From NCBI GenBank assembly GCA_024235755.1, contig JACKLV010000010.1:74923-138922 (forward strand): a stretch of 64,000 bases of DNA, read 5' to 3'. The number at the start of each line of letters is the position of its first letter. The first letter of the stretch is position 1. This DNA comes from Burkholderiales bacterium (lineage in GTDB: Bacteria > Pseudomonadota > Gammaproteobacteria > Burkholderiales > Nitrosomonadaceae). The position numbers and the translations under genes are program-made. Of this stretch, positions 9,820-18,485 are shown piece after piece. Under the pieces are notes generated by a model. The model worked only from the letters and a program-made list of their open reading frames with translations, did not search any database and was not told the DNA's origin.

Positions 9820-10701
9820 ATGAGCAGTAAAGATGTTTCAGCCGAATCGCTGATATATCCGGCCGTGATGATTATCGTTGTAGGCATGCATTATTTGCTG
9901 CTAAACAGCACGCAAAGTATTCAATGGGCTACGTATCTTCCTGTAGCGATAGGTGCGGTATCGATTGCTTTTTTAGAATGGCAATATCCGTTTCGGTATG
10001 AATGGTATCCGGATTGCACCGATATCGGCCATGATTTGACTTTCATGCTGTTGGTGCAGGTATTGCTGCCGCGTCTGCTTTCTTTTTTTGTCGCTGTTAC
10101 GCTGCTGGCAGCCTTGAACCAGAATGAACTGACCGTTAATCTGGGTTGGCCACATGAATGGTCGGTTGTTGCACAGGTTGTTTTGATGCTGCTGGTTGCC
10201 GATTTTTTTCGTTACTGGCTGCATCGTGCTGCACATGAATGGGCGCAACCACTGTGGCGTTTGCATGCCGTCCATCATTCACCTAAAAAGTTATACTGGC
10301 TGAATGTCGGTCGGTTTCATCCTCTGGAAAAGTCGATTCAATTTCTTTTTGACGCATTTCCATTTATTTTGTTGGGCGTTTCTGCTGAAGTTTTGGCGCT
10401 ATATTTTATTTTTTACAGTGTCAACGGGTTTTTTCAGCATTGTAATGTCAAATTACAGCTGGGTCCTTTGAATTACATTATTAGCGGGCCCGAACTACAC
10501 CGATGGCATCATTCCCGGATAATCGCAGAATCGAATACCAATTACGGCAATAACCTGATTATATGGGATACGTTGTTTGGAACCCGGTATCTGCCTGAAA
10601 GTCATGAGGTTCAGGAATTGGGATTGCTTAACCGGAACTACCCGATAAGCTTTATTGCGCAAATGAAAACACCGTTTGTCAGCGACCTTGATCAAGGGTG
10701 A
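9820..10701 (+). CDS. fatty acid hydroxylase / sterol desaturase family membrane protein
   Basis: A 293-residue integral membrane protein with four to five hydrophobic segments. The histidine clusters of the di-iron hydroxylase family are present in order: HRAAHE, HAVHHS and HRWHHS, with additional His in GRFHPLEK. The family uses O2 to hydroxylate or desaturate lipid-like substrates at the membrane. It overlaps no gene but its stop lies only seven bases before the ATG of the GH3-family gene, so the two are probably translated from one message. The true substrate is unknown. Confidence 0.9.
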   Translation: MSSKDVSAESLIYPAVMIIVVGMHYLLLNSTQSIQWATYLPVAIGAVSIAFLEWQYPFRYEWYPDCTDIGHDLTFMLLVQVLLPRLLSFFVAVTLLAALNQNELTVNLGWPHEWSVVAQVVLMLLVADFFRYWLHRAAHEWAQPLWRLHAVHHSPKKLYWLNVGRFHPLEKSIQFLFDAFPFILLGVSAEVLALYFIFYSVNGFFQHCNVKLQLGPLNYIISGPELHRWHHSRIIAESNTNYGNNLIIWDTLFGTRYLPESHEVQELGLLNRNYPISFIAQMKTPFVSDLDQG

Positions 10702-10708
10702 GCAGAGA

Positions 10709-12340
10709 ATGGACGTGGTCGGTATGTTGTTATCACGGCTTCTGATCAGCTTGAAAATGTTCTGGATCAGGCATTTCTACTGGCGGCCTTTGATTAATCA
10801 AACTTTCCGGCCACAGCAGGTACAGGAAAAACTGTTGCAGAAAATACTTGATCGCAACAAACAGACCGATTTTGGTAAAACATACGGATTTGCTGCAATC
10901 AAAAACTATTACGATTATCGGCAAGCACTACCCGTGCAAACTTACGAAACGTTGCGCTGTTTGATTGAGCGGCAAGAAGGTACTCGAAGCTCCTGTCTGA
11001 ACGCCGGACAGCCGGTGTTGTATGCACAAACCAGCGGTACTACCGGAAGACCCAAATATATTCCGATTTTTCCAAAAACGCTCGATCAATACCGCCGCAG
11101 TCAGCACTGTGCGGCTTATGCGATTTATTCGGCGTTGCCGAGAGCGTATGCAGGTAAGTTGCTGGCCGTTGTCAGTCCGGCAATCGAGGGATATTTGCCT
11201 ACCGGTACGCCTTACGGCAGCATGTCCGGCTTGATTTACCGCAGTATGCCTCAATTCGTGACGGCCAGCTATGTCATTCCAATGCAGGTACTCGAGTTGG
11301 ATGATTATGCGTTGAAATACCATTTGATCGCAGTTTTCGCCCTGGCCGAACAGAACATTACAATGATGGCGACAGCCAATCCGTCCACGCTGCTTAAAAT
11401 CGTGGAGATAATCAATGCGCGATGGGATACTTTAATTCAGGAAGTTGCGATAGGTAATACCTATGGATTAGTAGCTAGGCCGCAGCGCTCGGAAATGCTA
11501 AAAACCTTGAATTACAAAAAAGGAAAGATTGTTTTTGCGGATATCTGGCCTAATCTTCAAGTTGTGACGACCTGGACGGGCGGTAATTGCTCGGTTTTGA
11601 TTCCGAGTTTACAAAAACAGCTCAGCAGTATGACCCGAATTGTTGAAATGGGTTATTTGAGCAGTGAATTCCGCGGTTCGCTGACAATCGATGCTGTCGG
11701 AAACAGGAGTATCCTGGCAATTCATGAAAATTTTTTTGAGTTTGTGGAGCGTGATCGCTGGGAGGATAAAAGCAGGGAATTTTTGACCGTATCAGCTCTG
11801 CAGACTGGAAAGCAGTATTATGTATTCGTGACTACCCAGAACGGCCTTTTTCGGTATTTCATTGATGATATTATCGAGGTTGAAGGCTGGTATAACCATA
11901 CGCCGACTATCCGGTTTGTGCAGAAGGGTAAGGGCGTCGTTAATTTAACCGGTGAGAAGCTCTACGAAAATCAGGTGATTCATGCGGTTTGCGCTATGAT
12001 GCAACGACTGAAGATTGAGCCGCATTTTTTTATCATGCTAGGCAATCCTGATTTGCAGCAATACACACTCTATATTGCAACTGAGCCGTTTACTGATGCG
12101 TCTGCAATACTGGAAAAATATTTAAGCGATCAGAATATTGAGTTTGCCGCCAAACGCCAAAGCGGACGTTTGCGGCAAACTATTGTGCGCTTTGTTTCGG
12201 GCGCGGCTGCTGATGCATATAAAAAGTACTGTATCGAACAGGGTCAGCGCGAGAGTCAGTTTAAGTTGCAAAAATTGCAGTCTGTTTATGACTGCGGTTT
12301 TGATTTTGAAAATTACGAAATAGACCGGTATGCAGCTTGA
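10709..12340 (+). CDS. GH3-family acyl-adenylating / acyl-amido synthetase
   Basis: About 543 residues from the ATG at 10709, preceded by AGGGTGAGCAGAGA. A GTG/ATG start further upstream would run into the hydroxylase gene. The ATP/AMP-binding motif AQTSGTTGRPKY is at residues 106-117, followed by the GH3 features YGSSE-like GYLSSEF and YFIDDIIEV. GH3 proteins, named from plants, adenylate carboxylic acids and often join them to amino acids. Bacterial homologues are mostly uncharacterised. Sitting between a hydroxylase and an enolase-superfamily enzyme suggests a modified acyl-amino acid or acyl-lipid pathway; this is inference. Confidence 0.85.
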   Translation: MDVVGMLLSRLLISLKMFWIRHFYWRPLINQTFRPQQVQEKLLQKILDRNKQTDFGKTYGFAAIKNYYDYRQALPVQTYETLRCLIERQEGTRSSCLNAGQPVLYAQTSGTTGRPKYIPIFPKTLDQYRRSQHCAAYAIYSALPRAYAGKLLAVVSPAIEGYLPTGTPYGSMSGLIYRSMPQFVTASYVIPMQVLELDDYALKYHLIAVFALAEQNITMMATANPSTLLKIVEIINARWDTLIQEVAIGNTYGLVARPQRSEMLKTLNYKKGKIVFADIWPNLQVVTTWTGGNCSVLIPSLQKQLSSMTRIVEMGYLSSEFRGSLTIDAVGNRSILAIHENFFEFVERDRWEDKSREFLTVSALQTGKQYYVFVTTQNGLFRYFIDDIIEVEGWYNHTPTIRFVQKGKGVVNLTGEKLYENQVIHAVCAMMQRLKIEPHFFIMLGNPDLQQYTLYIATEPFTDASAILEKYLSDQNIEFAAKRQSGRLRQTIVRFVSGAAADAYKKYCIEQGQRESQFKLQKLQSVYDCGFDFENYEIDRYAA

Positions 12341-13433
12341 ACAGATCAGTATGGAACGGCTGGAGATTCCGTTCAAACAGTCTTTCAGTCATGCTGCCGC
12401 TAGGCGCAAAACTACCGAAACTGTCATTGTAAAAGCCATTTCTTCAAGCGGTATTGTCGCATATGGAGAAGGATGTCCCAGGCTGTATGTGACCGGAGAG
12501 ACGACAGTCTCCGCGTTGCAGTTTTTTGAAAAAATCAGTACTGCCATGTATTCCATTCAGAAGCTGGACGATTTAAGGCTTTGGGTGGAAAGCAATCGGA
12601 TGGAAATCAATGCAAATCCGGCAGCCTGGTGCGCGGTTGAGCTTGCATGTCTGGATTTACTGGCCCGCGAAGCAGGACGGTCAGTAGAATGTTTGTTAGG
12701 CTTGCCAGAGTTATCAGGTAGTTTTCAGTATAGCGCAGTAATCGGTGCAGAAGAGCCGGCTGCTTTTACAATTCAGTTGCAACGTTATCTGCAATTGGGA
12801 TTGACTGATTTCAAGATCAAATTGTCTGGTGACTTCGTACAAGATCAGGAAAATATCACCTTGTTGCGCAATCAGCCTGTACAGTTGGCAGTGCGTCTGG
12901 ATGCCAATAACTGGGGAACGGATGCAATACAAGTGATTGAATATATCCAAGCGCTGGATTATTCGTTTTGTGGTATCGAGGAACCGTTGTCAGTCAATGA
13001 TTATGCGGGTTGCAGAAATATCAGCACTGCACTTGAAATGCCGGTTATTCTGGATGAGAGCTTCTTAAACGACGCACATTTTGAAAATCTGATCGATTCT
13101 GCCAGTTGCTGGATTATCAATCTACGCGTTTCAAAGATGGGTGGTATTTTGCGTGCATTAGAGGTTGCGGATACGGCTAGAGAATTGGAAGTTCCGCTTG
13201 TTATTGGTGCCCATGTGGGTGAAACAAGCATTCTGACCCGTGCTGCACTCACTGTAGCTCATGCCTGCCGCAACCAGGTGATAGCTCAGGAAGGCGCTTT
13301 TGGCACCTATCTTCTGGAAAAGGACGTGGTCAGAAATCCATTGATGTTTGGTAAGAAAGGTAATCTGGATGTTTCCCGTTATTGCGGTAAGACCGGTTTT
13401 TCAATGAATTATCACTTTCATGAAAGTGGATAA
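12330..13433 (+). CDS. enolase superfamily enzyme (muconate lactonizing / dipeptide epimerase type)
   Basis: A 367-residue cytosolic enzyme overlapping the end of the GH3 gene by 11 bp, so translation is probably coupled. The superfamily catalytic set is visible in order: KIK (second Lys as general base) near residue 163, metal ligands in RLDANNW, IEEPL and LDES, and the opposite Lys in RVSKMGG. The capping domain is at the N-terminus. This KxK...KxGG layout fits muconate cycloisomerase and dipeptide epimerase branches rather than enolase itself. With the adjacent GH3 amido-synthetase an N-acyl amino acid or dipeptide substrate is plausible, but the reaction is not proven. Confidence 0.85.
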   Translation: MQLEQISMERLEIPFKQSFSHAAARRKTTETVIVKAISSSGIVAYGEGCPRLYVTGETTVSALQFFEKISTAMYSIQKLDDLRLWVESNRMEINANPAAWCAVELACLDLLAREAGRSVECLLGLPELSGSFQYSAVIGAEEPAAFTIQLQRYLQLGLTDFKIKLSGDFVQDQENITLLRNQPVQLAVRLDANNWGTDAIQVIEYIQALDYSFCGIEEPLSVNDYAGCRNISTALEMPVILDESFLNDAHFENLIDSASCWIINLRVSKMGGILRALEVADTARELEVPLVIGAHVGETSILTRAALTVAHACRNQVIAQEGAFGTYLLEKDVVRNPLMFGKKGNLDVSRYCGKTGFSMNYHFHESG

Positions 13434-13527
13434 CAGCGTGTTGGTAAAAAGCACTCGATTTTATTGTCTAGACAATATATGTTTAAATGCACTGTATCAT
13501 CAATTTATTAATCAACAGGAGAGATCG

Positions 13528-13809
13528 ATGCCAAGAGCGAGTGCAAGACATATTCTGGTCAAAACAGAGGAAGAATGTACCAACCTGAAGGATGAAATAG
13601 TGAATGGCGCGCAGTTTGGTGACCTGGCTGAAAAACATTCGTTATGTCCTTCGGGAAAACAGGGAGGGGAACTGGGTGAATTTGGTCCCGGGCAAATGGT
13701 TCAGGAATTTGATACGGTGGTATTCAGTGCGCCGGTCGGCGAAGTACAAGGGCCGGTAAAAACACAATTTGGTTATCATCTTGTAGAAGTCACCGCGCGA
13801 AAAGATTGA
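13528..13809 (+). CDS. ppiC: parvulin-type peptidylprolyl isomerase PpiC
   Basis: A 93-residue protein, the same length as Escherichia coli PpiC. It consists of one rotamase (parvulin) domain: MPRASARHILVKTEE at the start, SLCPSGKQGGELGEFGPGQM in the middle, and FGYHLVEVTAR at the end. It catalyses cis-trans isomerisation of prolyl bonds, probably in the cytosol, as no signal peptide is present. The ATG at 13528 has AGGAGAG upstream; the open frame continues upstream but overlaps the preceding gene and is not a likely start. A strong terminator follows. Confidence 0.93.
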   Translation: MPRASARHILVKTEEECTNLKDEIVNGAQFGDLAEKHSLCPSGKQGGELGEFGPGQMVQEFDTVVFSAPVGEVQGPVKTQFGYHLVEVTARKD

Positions 13810-13855
13810 CGAACTAATGAAAGCAGGTGGCAATCGTTTGCTGCCGGTTTTTCCA

Positions 13856-13877
13856 GGGAGCAATATGCTCCCTTTTT
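13856..13877 (+). terminator. intrinsic terminator after ppiC
   Basis: A seven-base-pair stem GGGAGCA/TGCTCCC with loop ATA, followed directly by five T. It ends the ppiC message before the ABC exporter gene starts at 13912. Confidence 0.85.
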
Positions 13878-13911
13878 GCTGTTCAATTGATGTTATTTTG
13901 TATCGAATATA

Positions 13912-15687
13912 ATGAATGCTGCATCAAAAAATACTCACCGACAGCAAGCAATTAAAATGGCGTTCGCTTTTGTCACGCCATATAAACGGCAAATTGTATA
14001 TAGTCTGACCGCTTTGCTGTTTACTGCGGCAATTACATTGTCAATTGGACAGGGCATTCGACTGTTGATTGATCAGGGTTTTGCAACCCAGTCAAAAGAT
14101 TTATTGGGCCAGTATGTGTTGGTTTTTTTATGTCTGGTTTGCGCATTGGCTGTGGGTACATTTACCCGTTATTATTGGGTTACCTGGCTCGGTGAGCGCG
14201 TTATTGCAGATATCCGCTGCAAGGTATTCAATCATCTAATTCATTTGCATCCTGGTTTCTTTGAAAACAACCGTGGGCTGGAAATTCAGTCACGCTTGAC
14301 GGCGGATATGACGTTGCTGCAATCGGTGATTGGCTCGTCAATCTCTTTTGCACTGCGCAATTTGATTATGATGGTCGGCGGCATAATCTGGTTGTTTATC
14401 ACTAACGCAAAACTTACAGCAATTGTAATAGTCTGCGTCCCATTGGTGGTTGCGCCCATATTGATTTTTGGGCGCAGAGTCCGTGGTTTATCGAGAAAAA
14501 GCCAGGACAAAGTGGCCGCTGTCGGCGCCTATGTCGGGGAGATTCTCGGCCAGATAAAAACGGTACAGGCCTATAACCACCAGCCTATTGATCAGCGTAA
14601 ATTTCACGATTATGTCGAAGAAGCATTTTCCGTTGCGAAGCATCGGACTATACAGCGTGCCTTATTGGTAACAATGGTGATAATACTGGTATTGGGTGCT
14701 GTTGGTGTCATGCTTTGGGTTGGTGGTATCGATGTAATCGAAGGCCGTATCAGCGGCGGGGAGCTGGCCGCATTTGTTTTTTACAGTGTAATCGTTGGTT
14801 CGGCGGTCGCCTCGATATCCGAAGTTATCGGGGAATTGCAGCGTGCGGCTGGCGCGGCAGAGCGAACTATGGAGTTGCTGCGTGCACGCAATGAAATTAC
14901 ATCACCGCAAACAATACAATTACTTCCCAAGGTTTCGGGCAATATCGAAATTGATCGGATTTCTTTTGCGTATGCGTCGCGCCAGAAAACACCGGCAATC
15001 GACATGCTGTCACTACGCATTCGTGCAGGTGAAACGCTAGCGCTAGTAGGACCATCGGGTGCTGGAAAATCAACACTGTTTGATTTGTTGCTTCGTTTTT
15101 TTGACTGCCAGACCGGGTGCATCAGGCTAGAAGGCATTGATATACGACAGCTTGATCTTTTTGTCTTGCGGCGTTGTTTTGCACTGGTATCGCAAAATCC
15201 TGCGCTGTTTTACGGCACAATATTTGAAAATCTGCAATACGGTGAACCAAATGCAGCGCAAGAGCGCATCGAGACAGCCGCCAAAGCTGCATATGCGCAT
15301 GAATTTATCATGGAACTACCGCAGGGATACCAGACAAAAATCGGTGATTTGGGGCATGGATTGTCGGGCGGTCAAAAACAAAGACTGGCAATAGCGCGTG
15401 CAATACTGGCCGATGCGCCTATTTTGCTGCTGGATGAAGCAACCAGTGCGCTGGATGCACAAAGCGAGTTTTGGGTACAGCAAGCTCTCAAGCGGTTGAT
15501 GGTCAATCGCACAACGCTGGTTATTGCGCATCGATTGTCAACTGTGCAATCAGCCGACCGGATTGCAGTCCTTAACCGAGGTCGACTGGAGGCTTTGGGT
15601 ACGCACGCTGAGTTAATCGCAACCAATCATTTATATACGCAGCTGGCGGCTTTGCAATTTCAGACAATAAAGCAGGAAGCTGTGTGA
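13912..15687 (+). CDS. ABC exporter, fused membrane and ATPase domains (MsbA-like)
   Basis: A 591-residue half-transporter. Residues about 20-310 hold six membrane helices of the type I exporter fold, and about 345-580 the ATPase. Walker A is GPSGAGKST, the signature LSGGQKQRLAIARA, Walker B ILLLDEATSALD, and the switch His is in VIAHRLS. It would work as a homodimer in the inner membrane. The family exports lipids such as lipid A-core, or drugs and peptides; the cargo is not evident. No canonical ribosome site is strong; the ATG follows TATCGAATATA. Confidence 0.9.
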   Translation: MNAASKNTHRQQAIKMAFAFVTPYKRQIVYSLTALLFTAAITLSIGQGIRLLIDQGFATQSKDLLGQYVLVFLCLVCALAVGTFTRYYWVTWLGERVIADIRCKVFNHLIHLHPGFFENNRGLEIQSRLTADMTLLQSVIGSSISFALRNLIMMVGGIIWLFITNAKLTAIVIVCVPLVVAPILIFGRRVRGLSRKSQDKVAAVGAYVGEILGQIKTVQAYNHQPIDQRKFHDYVEEAFSVAKHRTIQRALLVTMVIILVLGAVGVMLWVGGIDVIEGRISGGELAAFVFYSVIVGSAVASISEVIGELQRAAGAAERTMELLRARNEITSPQTIQLLPKVSGNIEIDRISFAYASRQKTPAIDMLSLRIRAGETLALVGPSGAGKSTLFDLLLRFFDCQTGCIRLEGIDIRQLDLFVLRRCFALVSQNPALFYGTIFENLQYGEPNAAQERIETAAKAAYAHEFIMELPQGYQTKIGDLGHGLSGGQKQRLAIARAILADAPILLLDEATSALDAQSEFWVQQALKRLMVNRTTLVIAHRLSTVQSADRIAVLNRGRLEALGTHAELIATNHLYTQLAALQFQTIKQEAV

Positions 15688-15783
15688 AATGTGGGTTTGA
15701 AGGCATGGAGATTGTCGTTAAATTGCCATAAAAACTCAATCAGTTGAAACGGATTGAATCTTGTTTTGTTCATAATTTTTACA

Positions 15784-15812
15784 TTGACTGAAACTGTAGA
15801 TCAGTATAGAAT
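15784..15812 (+). promoter_or_regulatory. putative sigma-70 promoter of the atp operon
   Basis: TTGACT at 15784-15789 and TAGAAT at 15807-15812 are separated by 17 bp, a good match to the -35/-10 consensus. They lie 55 bp upstream of atpI in the 179 bp gap before the operon. Confidence 0.6.
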
Positions 15813-15866
15813 CCCGCTTTTTTTAAGCGTAGAGAAGATTATAAGGTCTCGTTCCAGGATAGACAG

Positions 15867-16259
15867 ATGGCATCTTGGATAACACTTAAACCGCTTGTGA
15901 TTGTTCTGCGCTGGCAGTTGTTAATTACAATTGTCGTGACTGGTGCATTGGCACTGCTAATGGATTCGCAATATGCAGTATCGGCGTTTCTCGGAGGAAT
16001 GGTCAGTATTATCTCCTCAACGGCATTTGCAATAATTGTTTCACGCCATAAGGGCTACACAGCTGGTGGGACAATCAGAACTGCGCTAAGAGCAGAAGCC
16101 GTAAAAATTATTTTAACTATTGGCTTGCTGTGGATAGTGTTTAAGACATATGACGATCTAAAAGCATTTGCATTCATTGGCACTTTTATTTTAACGGTGA
16201 TTACGCACAGCCTGGCATTGTTTGTGTCAGACGATAAAAATACAAATCACGTCAATTAA
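15867..16259 (+). CDS. atpI: ATP synthase protein I
   Basis: A 130-residue protein with four hydrophobic segments, first in the ATP synthase operon and 39 bp before atpB. AtpI is a small inner-membrane protein thought to help assemble the c-ring or act in Mg2+ handling; it is not part of the finished enzyme. Assignment rests on position and the membrane pattern, as the family is poorly conserved. The motif FLGGMVSIISS near residue 50 is typical. Confidence 0.85.
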   Translation: MASWITLKPLVIVLRWQLLITIVVTGALALLMDSQYAVSAFLGGMVSIISSTAFAIIVSRHKGYTAGGTIRTALRAEAVKIILTIGLLWIVFKTYDDLKAFAFIGTFILTVITHSLALFVSDDKNTNHVN

Positions 16260-16297
16260 AACTGAGAATCCTTACCATATAACATAACAGGTTGCGC

Positions 16298-17107
16298 ATG
16301 GCAGCAGATACAGAGCTTACCCCAACGAAATATATTGATCATCATTTGACGCACATGATCGTGCAAGTCAATGAAGGCGCATTCTGGGCATTGCACATAG
16401 ATACTCTGGTAACATCAATACTTCTTGGCATCCTGGGGCTCGGGTCTGTATGGCTCGTTGTGCGCAAGGCAACACCCGGTGTGCCGAGCAAGCGCCAGGC
16501 GTTTGTTGAATTAATGATTGAGTTTATAGACAACGAAGTAAAAAATACGTTCCATGGAAACAGGCATGTGTTTGTTGCGCCTACCGCGTTGACAATTTTT
16601 ATCTGGGTGCTATTGATGAACACCATGGATATTATGCCAATCGATATCACGGCATGGGTCACGGAAAATGTATTTGGCTTGCATTACTGGAAGATTGTGC
16701 CTACGACAGATGTCAATACAACATTTGCACTGGCGTTGTCCATATGGTTTTTAATGATTTTCTTCAGTGTAAAGGTTAAGGGGCTCGGCGGATGGATGTA
16801 CGAATTGTTTTGTACACCTTTCGGGAAGAATCCATTGTTATGGATCTTGAACTTACTCTTTAATTTCATTGAATATGTATCCAAGCCGCTCTCGCATTCA
16901 CTGCGTTTATTCGGAAATATTTACGCAGGGGAAATCATTTTCTTGTTACTTGGCATGTGGGCAGCGACAGGTGTGGCAGGCGCGTTTTTTGGTGCGATAC
17001 TCGGTGCGGGCTGGGCAATCTTCCATATTTTGATTGTAACTTTGCAGGCATTTATTTTCATGATGCTTGCAGTGGTTTATATTTCGATGGCGCATGAGTC
17101 TCACTAA
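16298..17107 (+). CDS. atpB: F1Fo ATP synthase subunit a
   Basis: A 269-residue inner-membrane subunit that forms the proton half-channels against the c-ring. The essential Arg is Arg203 in SLRLFGNIYAGE, and the C-terminal helix AFIFMMLAVVYISMAHE is typical. The ATG at 16298 is preceded by AACAGG; an in-frame TTG two codons upstream is less likely. About 50 bp separate it from atpE. Confidence 0.97.
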   Translation: MAADTELTPTKYIDHHLTHMIVQVNEGAFWALHIDTLVTSILLGILGLGSVWLVVRKATPGVPSKRQAFVELMIEFIDNEVKNTFHGNRHVFVAPTALTIFIWVLLMNTMDIMPIDITAWVTENVFGLHYWKIVPTTDVNTTFALALSIWFLMIFFSVKVKGLGGWMYELFCTPFGKNPLLWILNLLFNFIEYVSKPLSHSLRLFGNIYAGEIIFLLLGMWAATGVAGAFFGAILGAGWAIFHILIVTLQAFIFMMLAVVYISMAHESH

Positions 17108-17156
17108 CTAAAAGTTTTTTATTACAGAATCTTTAATCAAAACTAAAGGAAAAGGC

Positions 17157-17429
17157 ATGGAGAATATAGAGTATTTGGCATTGATTCAAGCATATACCGG
17201 AATAGGTATTGGTCTGATGATTGGATTGGGAGCAGCTGGTGCTTGTATTGGTGTGGGCGTGATGTGTAGCCGTTTTCTGGAAGGTGCAGCGCGCCAGCCT
17301 GAAATGATTCCGATACTGCAAGGTAAAGTGTTTCTGCTGCTCGGTCTGACTGATGCGTCTTTTATTATCGCGGTTGGTTTGGCAATGTTGTTTGCATTTG
17401 GTAATCCATTGTTGGCAGTTATTCAATAA
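17157..17429 (+). CDS. atpE: F1Fo ATP synthase subunit c
   Basis: A 90-residue two-helix proteolipid. The Gly-rich first helix (GLGAAGACIGVGV), the polar loop with ARQPE, and the second helix carrying the ion-binding Asp66 in GLTDASFI are all present. The site lacks the extra Gln and Ser/Thr ligands typical of sodium-type rings, so proton coupling is expected. Ribosome site AAAGGAAAAGG precedes the ATG. Confidence 0.97.
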   Translation: MENIEYLALIQAYTGIGIGLMIGLGAAGACIGVGVMCSRFLEGAARQPEMIPILQGKVFLLLGLTDASFIIAVGLAMLFAFGNPLLAVIQ

Positions 17430-17462
17430 ATCAATTTTGTTTAGAACCAATATGGGTTGGTC

Positions 17463-17936
17463 ATGAATATTAACTTTACATTAATTTCTCAGGCACTTGC
17501 ATTTTCAACATTCATCTGGTTTACCGTTAAGTTTGTCTGGCCACCATTGTTAAAAGCAATTGAAGAGCGTCAAAAAACGATTGCAGATGGTCTCGCGGCT
17601 GGAGAACGTGGCCGTCATGAACTGGAGCTGGCTAGCCAGCGTTCATCAGAAATTCTAAAAGATGCCAAGCAACAGGCGACTGAGATTATTCAACAAGCTG
17701 AAAAGCGAGCAACTGAAATCGTTGAAGAATCTAAAAATGTAGCCAAGCAGGAAGGTGAAAGAATCATTGCCGGCGCTAAGGCAGAGATAGATCACGAAAT
17801 CTTTAGTGCTAAAGAAGCGCTAAGACAACACGCTGCTGAACTGGCAATTGCGGGTGCATCGAAAATTCTGCGCAAGGAGGTCGATGCAAAAGCGCATGCA
17901 GATTTGCTTGCATCAATTGAGGAAGATTTAAAATAA
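17463..17936 (+). CDS. atpF: F1Fo ATP synthase subunit b
   Basis: A 157-residue peripheral-stalk subunit with one N-terminal membrane helix (about residues 8-26) and a long charged coiled coil rich in Glu, Lys and Ala. The ATG at 17463 follows GGGTTGG; an in-frame TTG two codons earlier is possible. Its stop codon shares one base with the atpH start, which indicates coupled translation. Confidence 0.95.
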   Translation: MNINFTLISQALAFSTFIWFTVKFVWPPLLKAIEERQKTIADGLAAGERGRHELELASQRSSEILKDAKQQATEIIQQAEKRATEIVEESKNVAKQEGERIIAGAKAEIDHEIFSAKEALRQHAAELAIAGASKILRKEVDAKAHADLLASIEEDLK

Positions 17937-18472
17937 TGGCAGAAGCAGTAACGGTTGCACGGCCCTATGCTGAAGCAGTCTACAAGCTGGCGGTTGCTAA
18001 AAATAATTTAACAGAATGGTCGTCCATGTTGCAAGATGCGACAGTTATCTCACAACATGAGCAAGTCAAGGCACTGATTGGTAATCCGGTGGTTTCCGCA
18101 AAGCAGCTTGGTGAATTGTTGCTTGAAATCGGTAAATCCAGGTTTAACCAGGAAGGGCGAAATTTTCTGTTAATGCTGGCGGAAAATAATAGAGTCAATG
18201 TTTTGCCACAAATCAGTCAACTTTTTGAACATCTGAAATCGCAGCATGAAGGTGTGCTAGAAGCGATCATCGTTTCTGCTTTTGAAATAAACAGTGGACA
18301 GTTAAAAAAATTGGTTGCAAGTCTCGAGCATAAATTCAACCGTAAAATCGATGCCAAAGTCCAGGTGAATCCGGAGTTAATTGGCGGTGTTATAGTTGAA
18401 GTTGGCGATGAAATATTTGATGCTTCCATTCGCGGTAAACTACAGGCAATGGCTAGTGCCCTTAAAAGCTAG
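17936..18472 (+). CDS. atpH: F1 ATP synthase subunit delta
   Basis: A 178-residue subunit linking F1 to the peripheral stalk. It begins MAEAVTVARPYAEAVYKLA, the usual N-terminal helix bundle start, and ends with the conserved C-terminal segment PELIGGVIVEVGDEIFDASI. It overlaps atpF by one base and lies 13 bp before atpA. Confidence 0.96.
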   Translation: MAEAVTVARPYAEAVYKLAVAKNNLTEWSSMLQDATVISQHEQVKALIGNPVVSAKQLGELLLEIGKSRFNQEGRNFLLMLAENNRVNVLPQISQLFEHLKSQHEGVLEAIIVSAFEINSGQLKKLVASLEHKFNRKIDAKVQVNPELIGGVIVEVGDEIFDASIRGKLQAMASALKS

Positions 18473-18485
18473 GAGTTAAAAAGAA

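Noticed and set aside
17157..17429. Possible Na+-driven ATP synthase, given the Mrp antiporter nearby
   Set aside because: AtpE has Asp66 without the extra sodium ligands, so proton coupling is expected.
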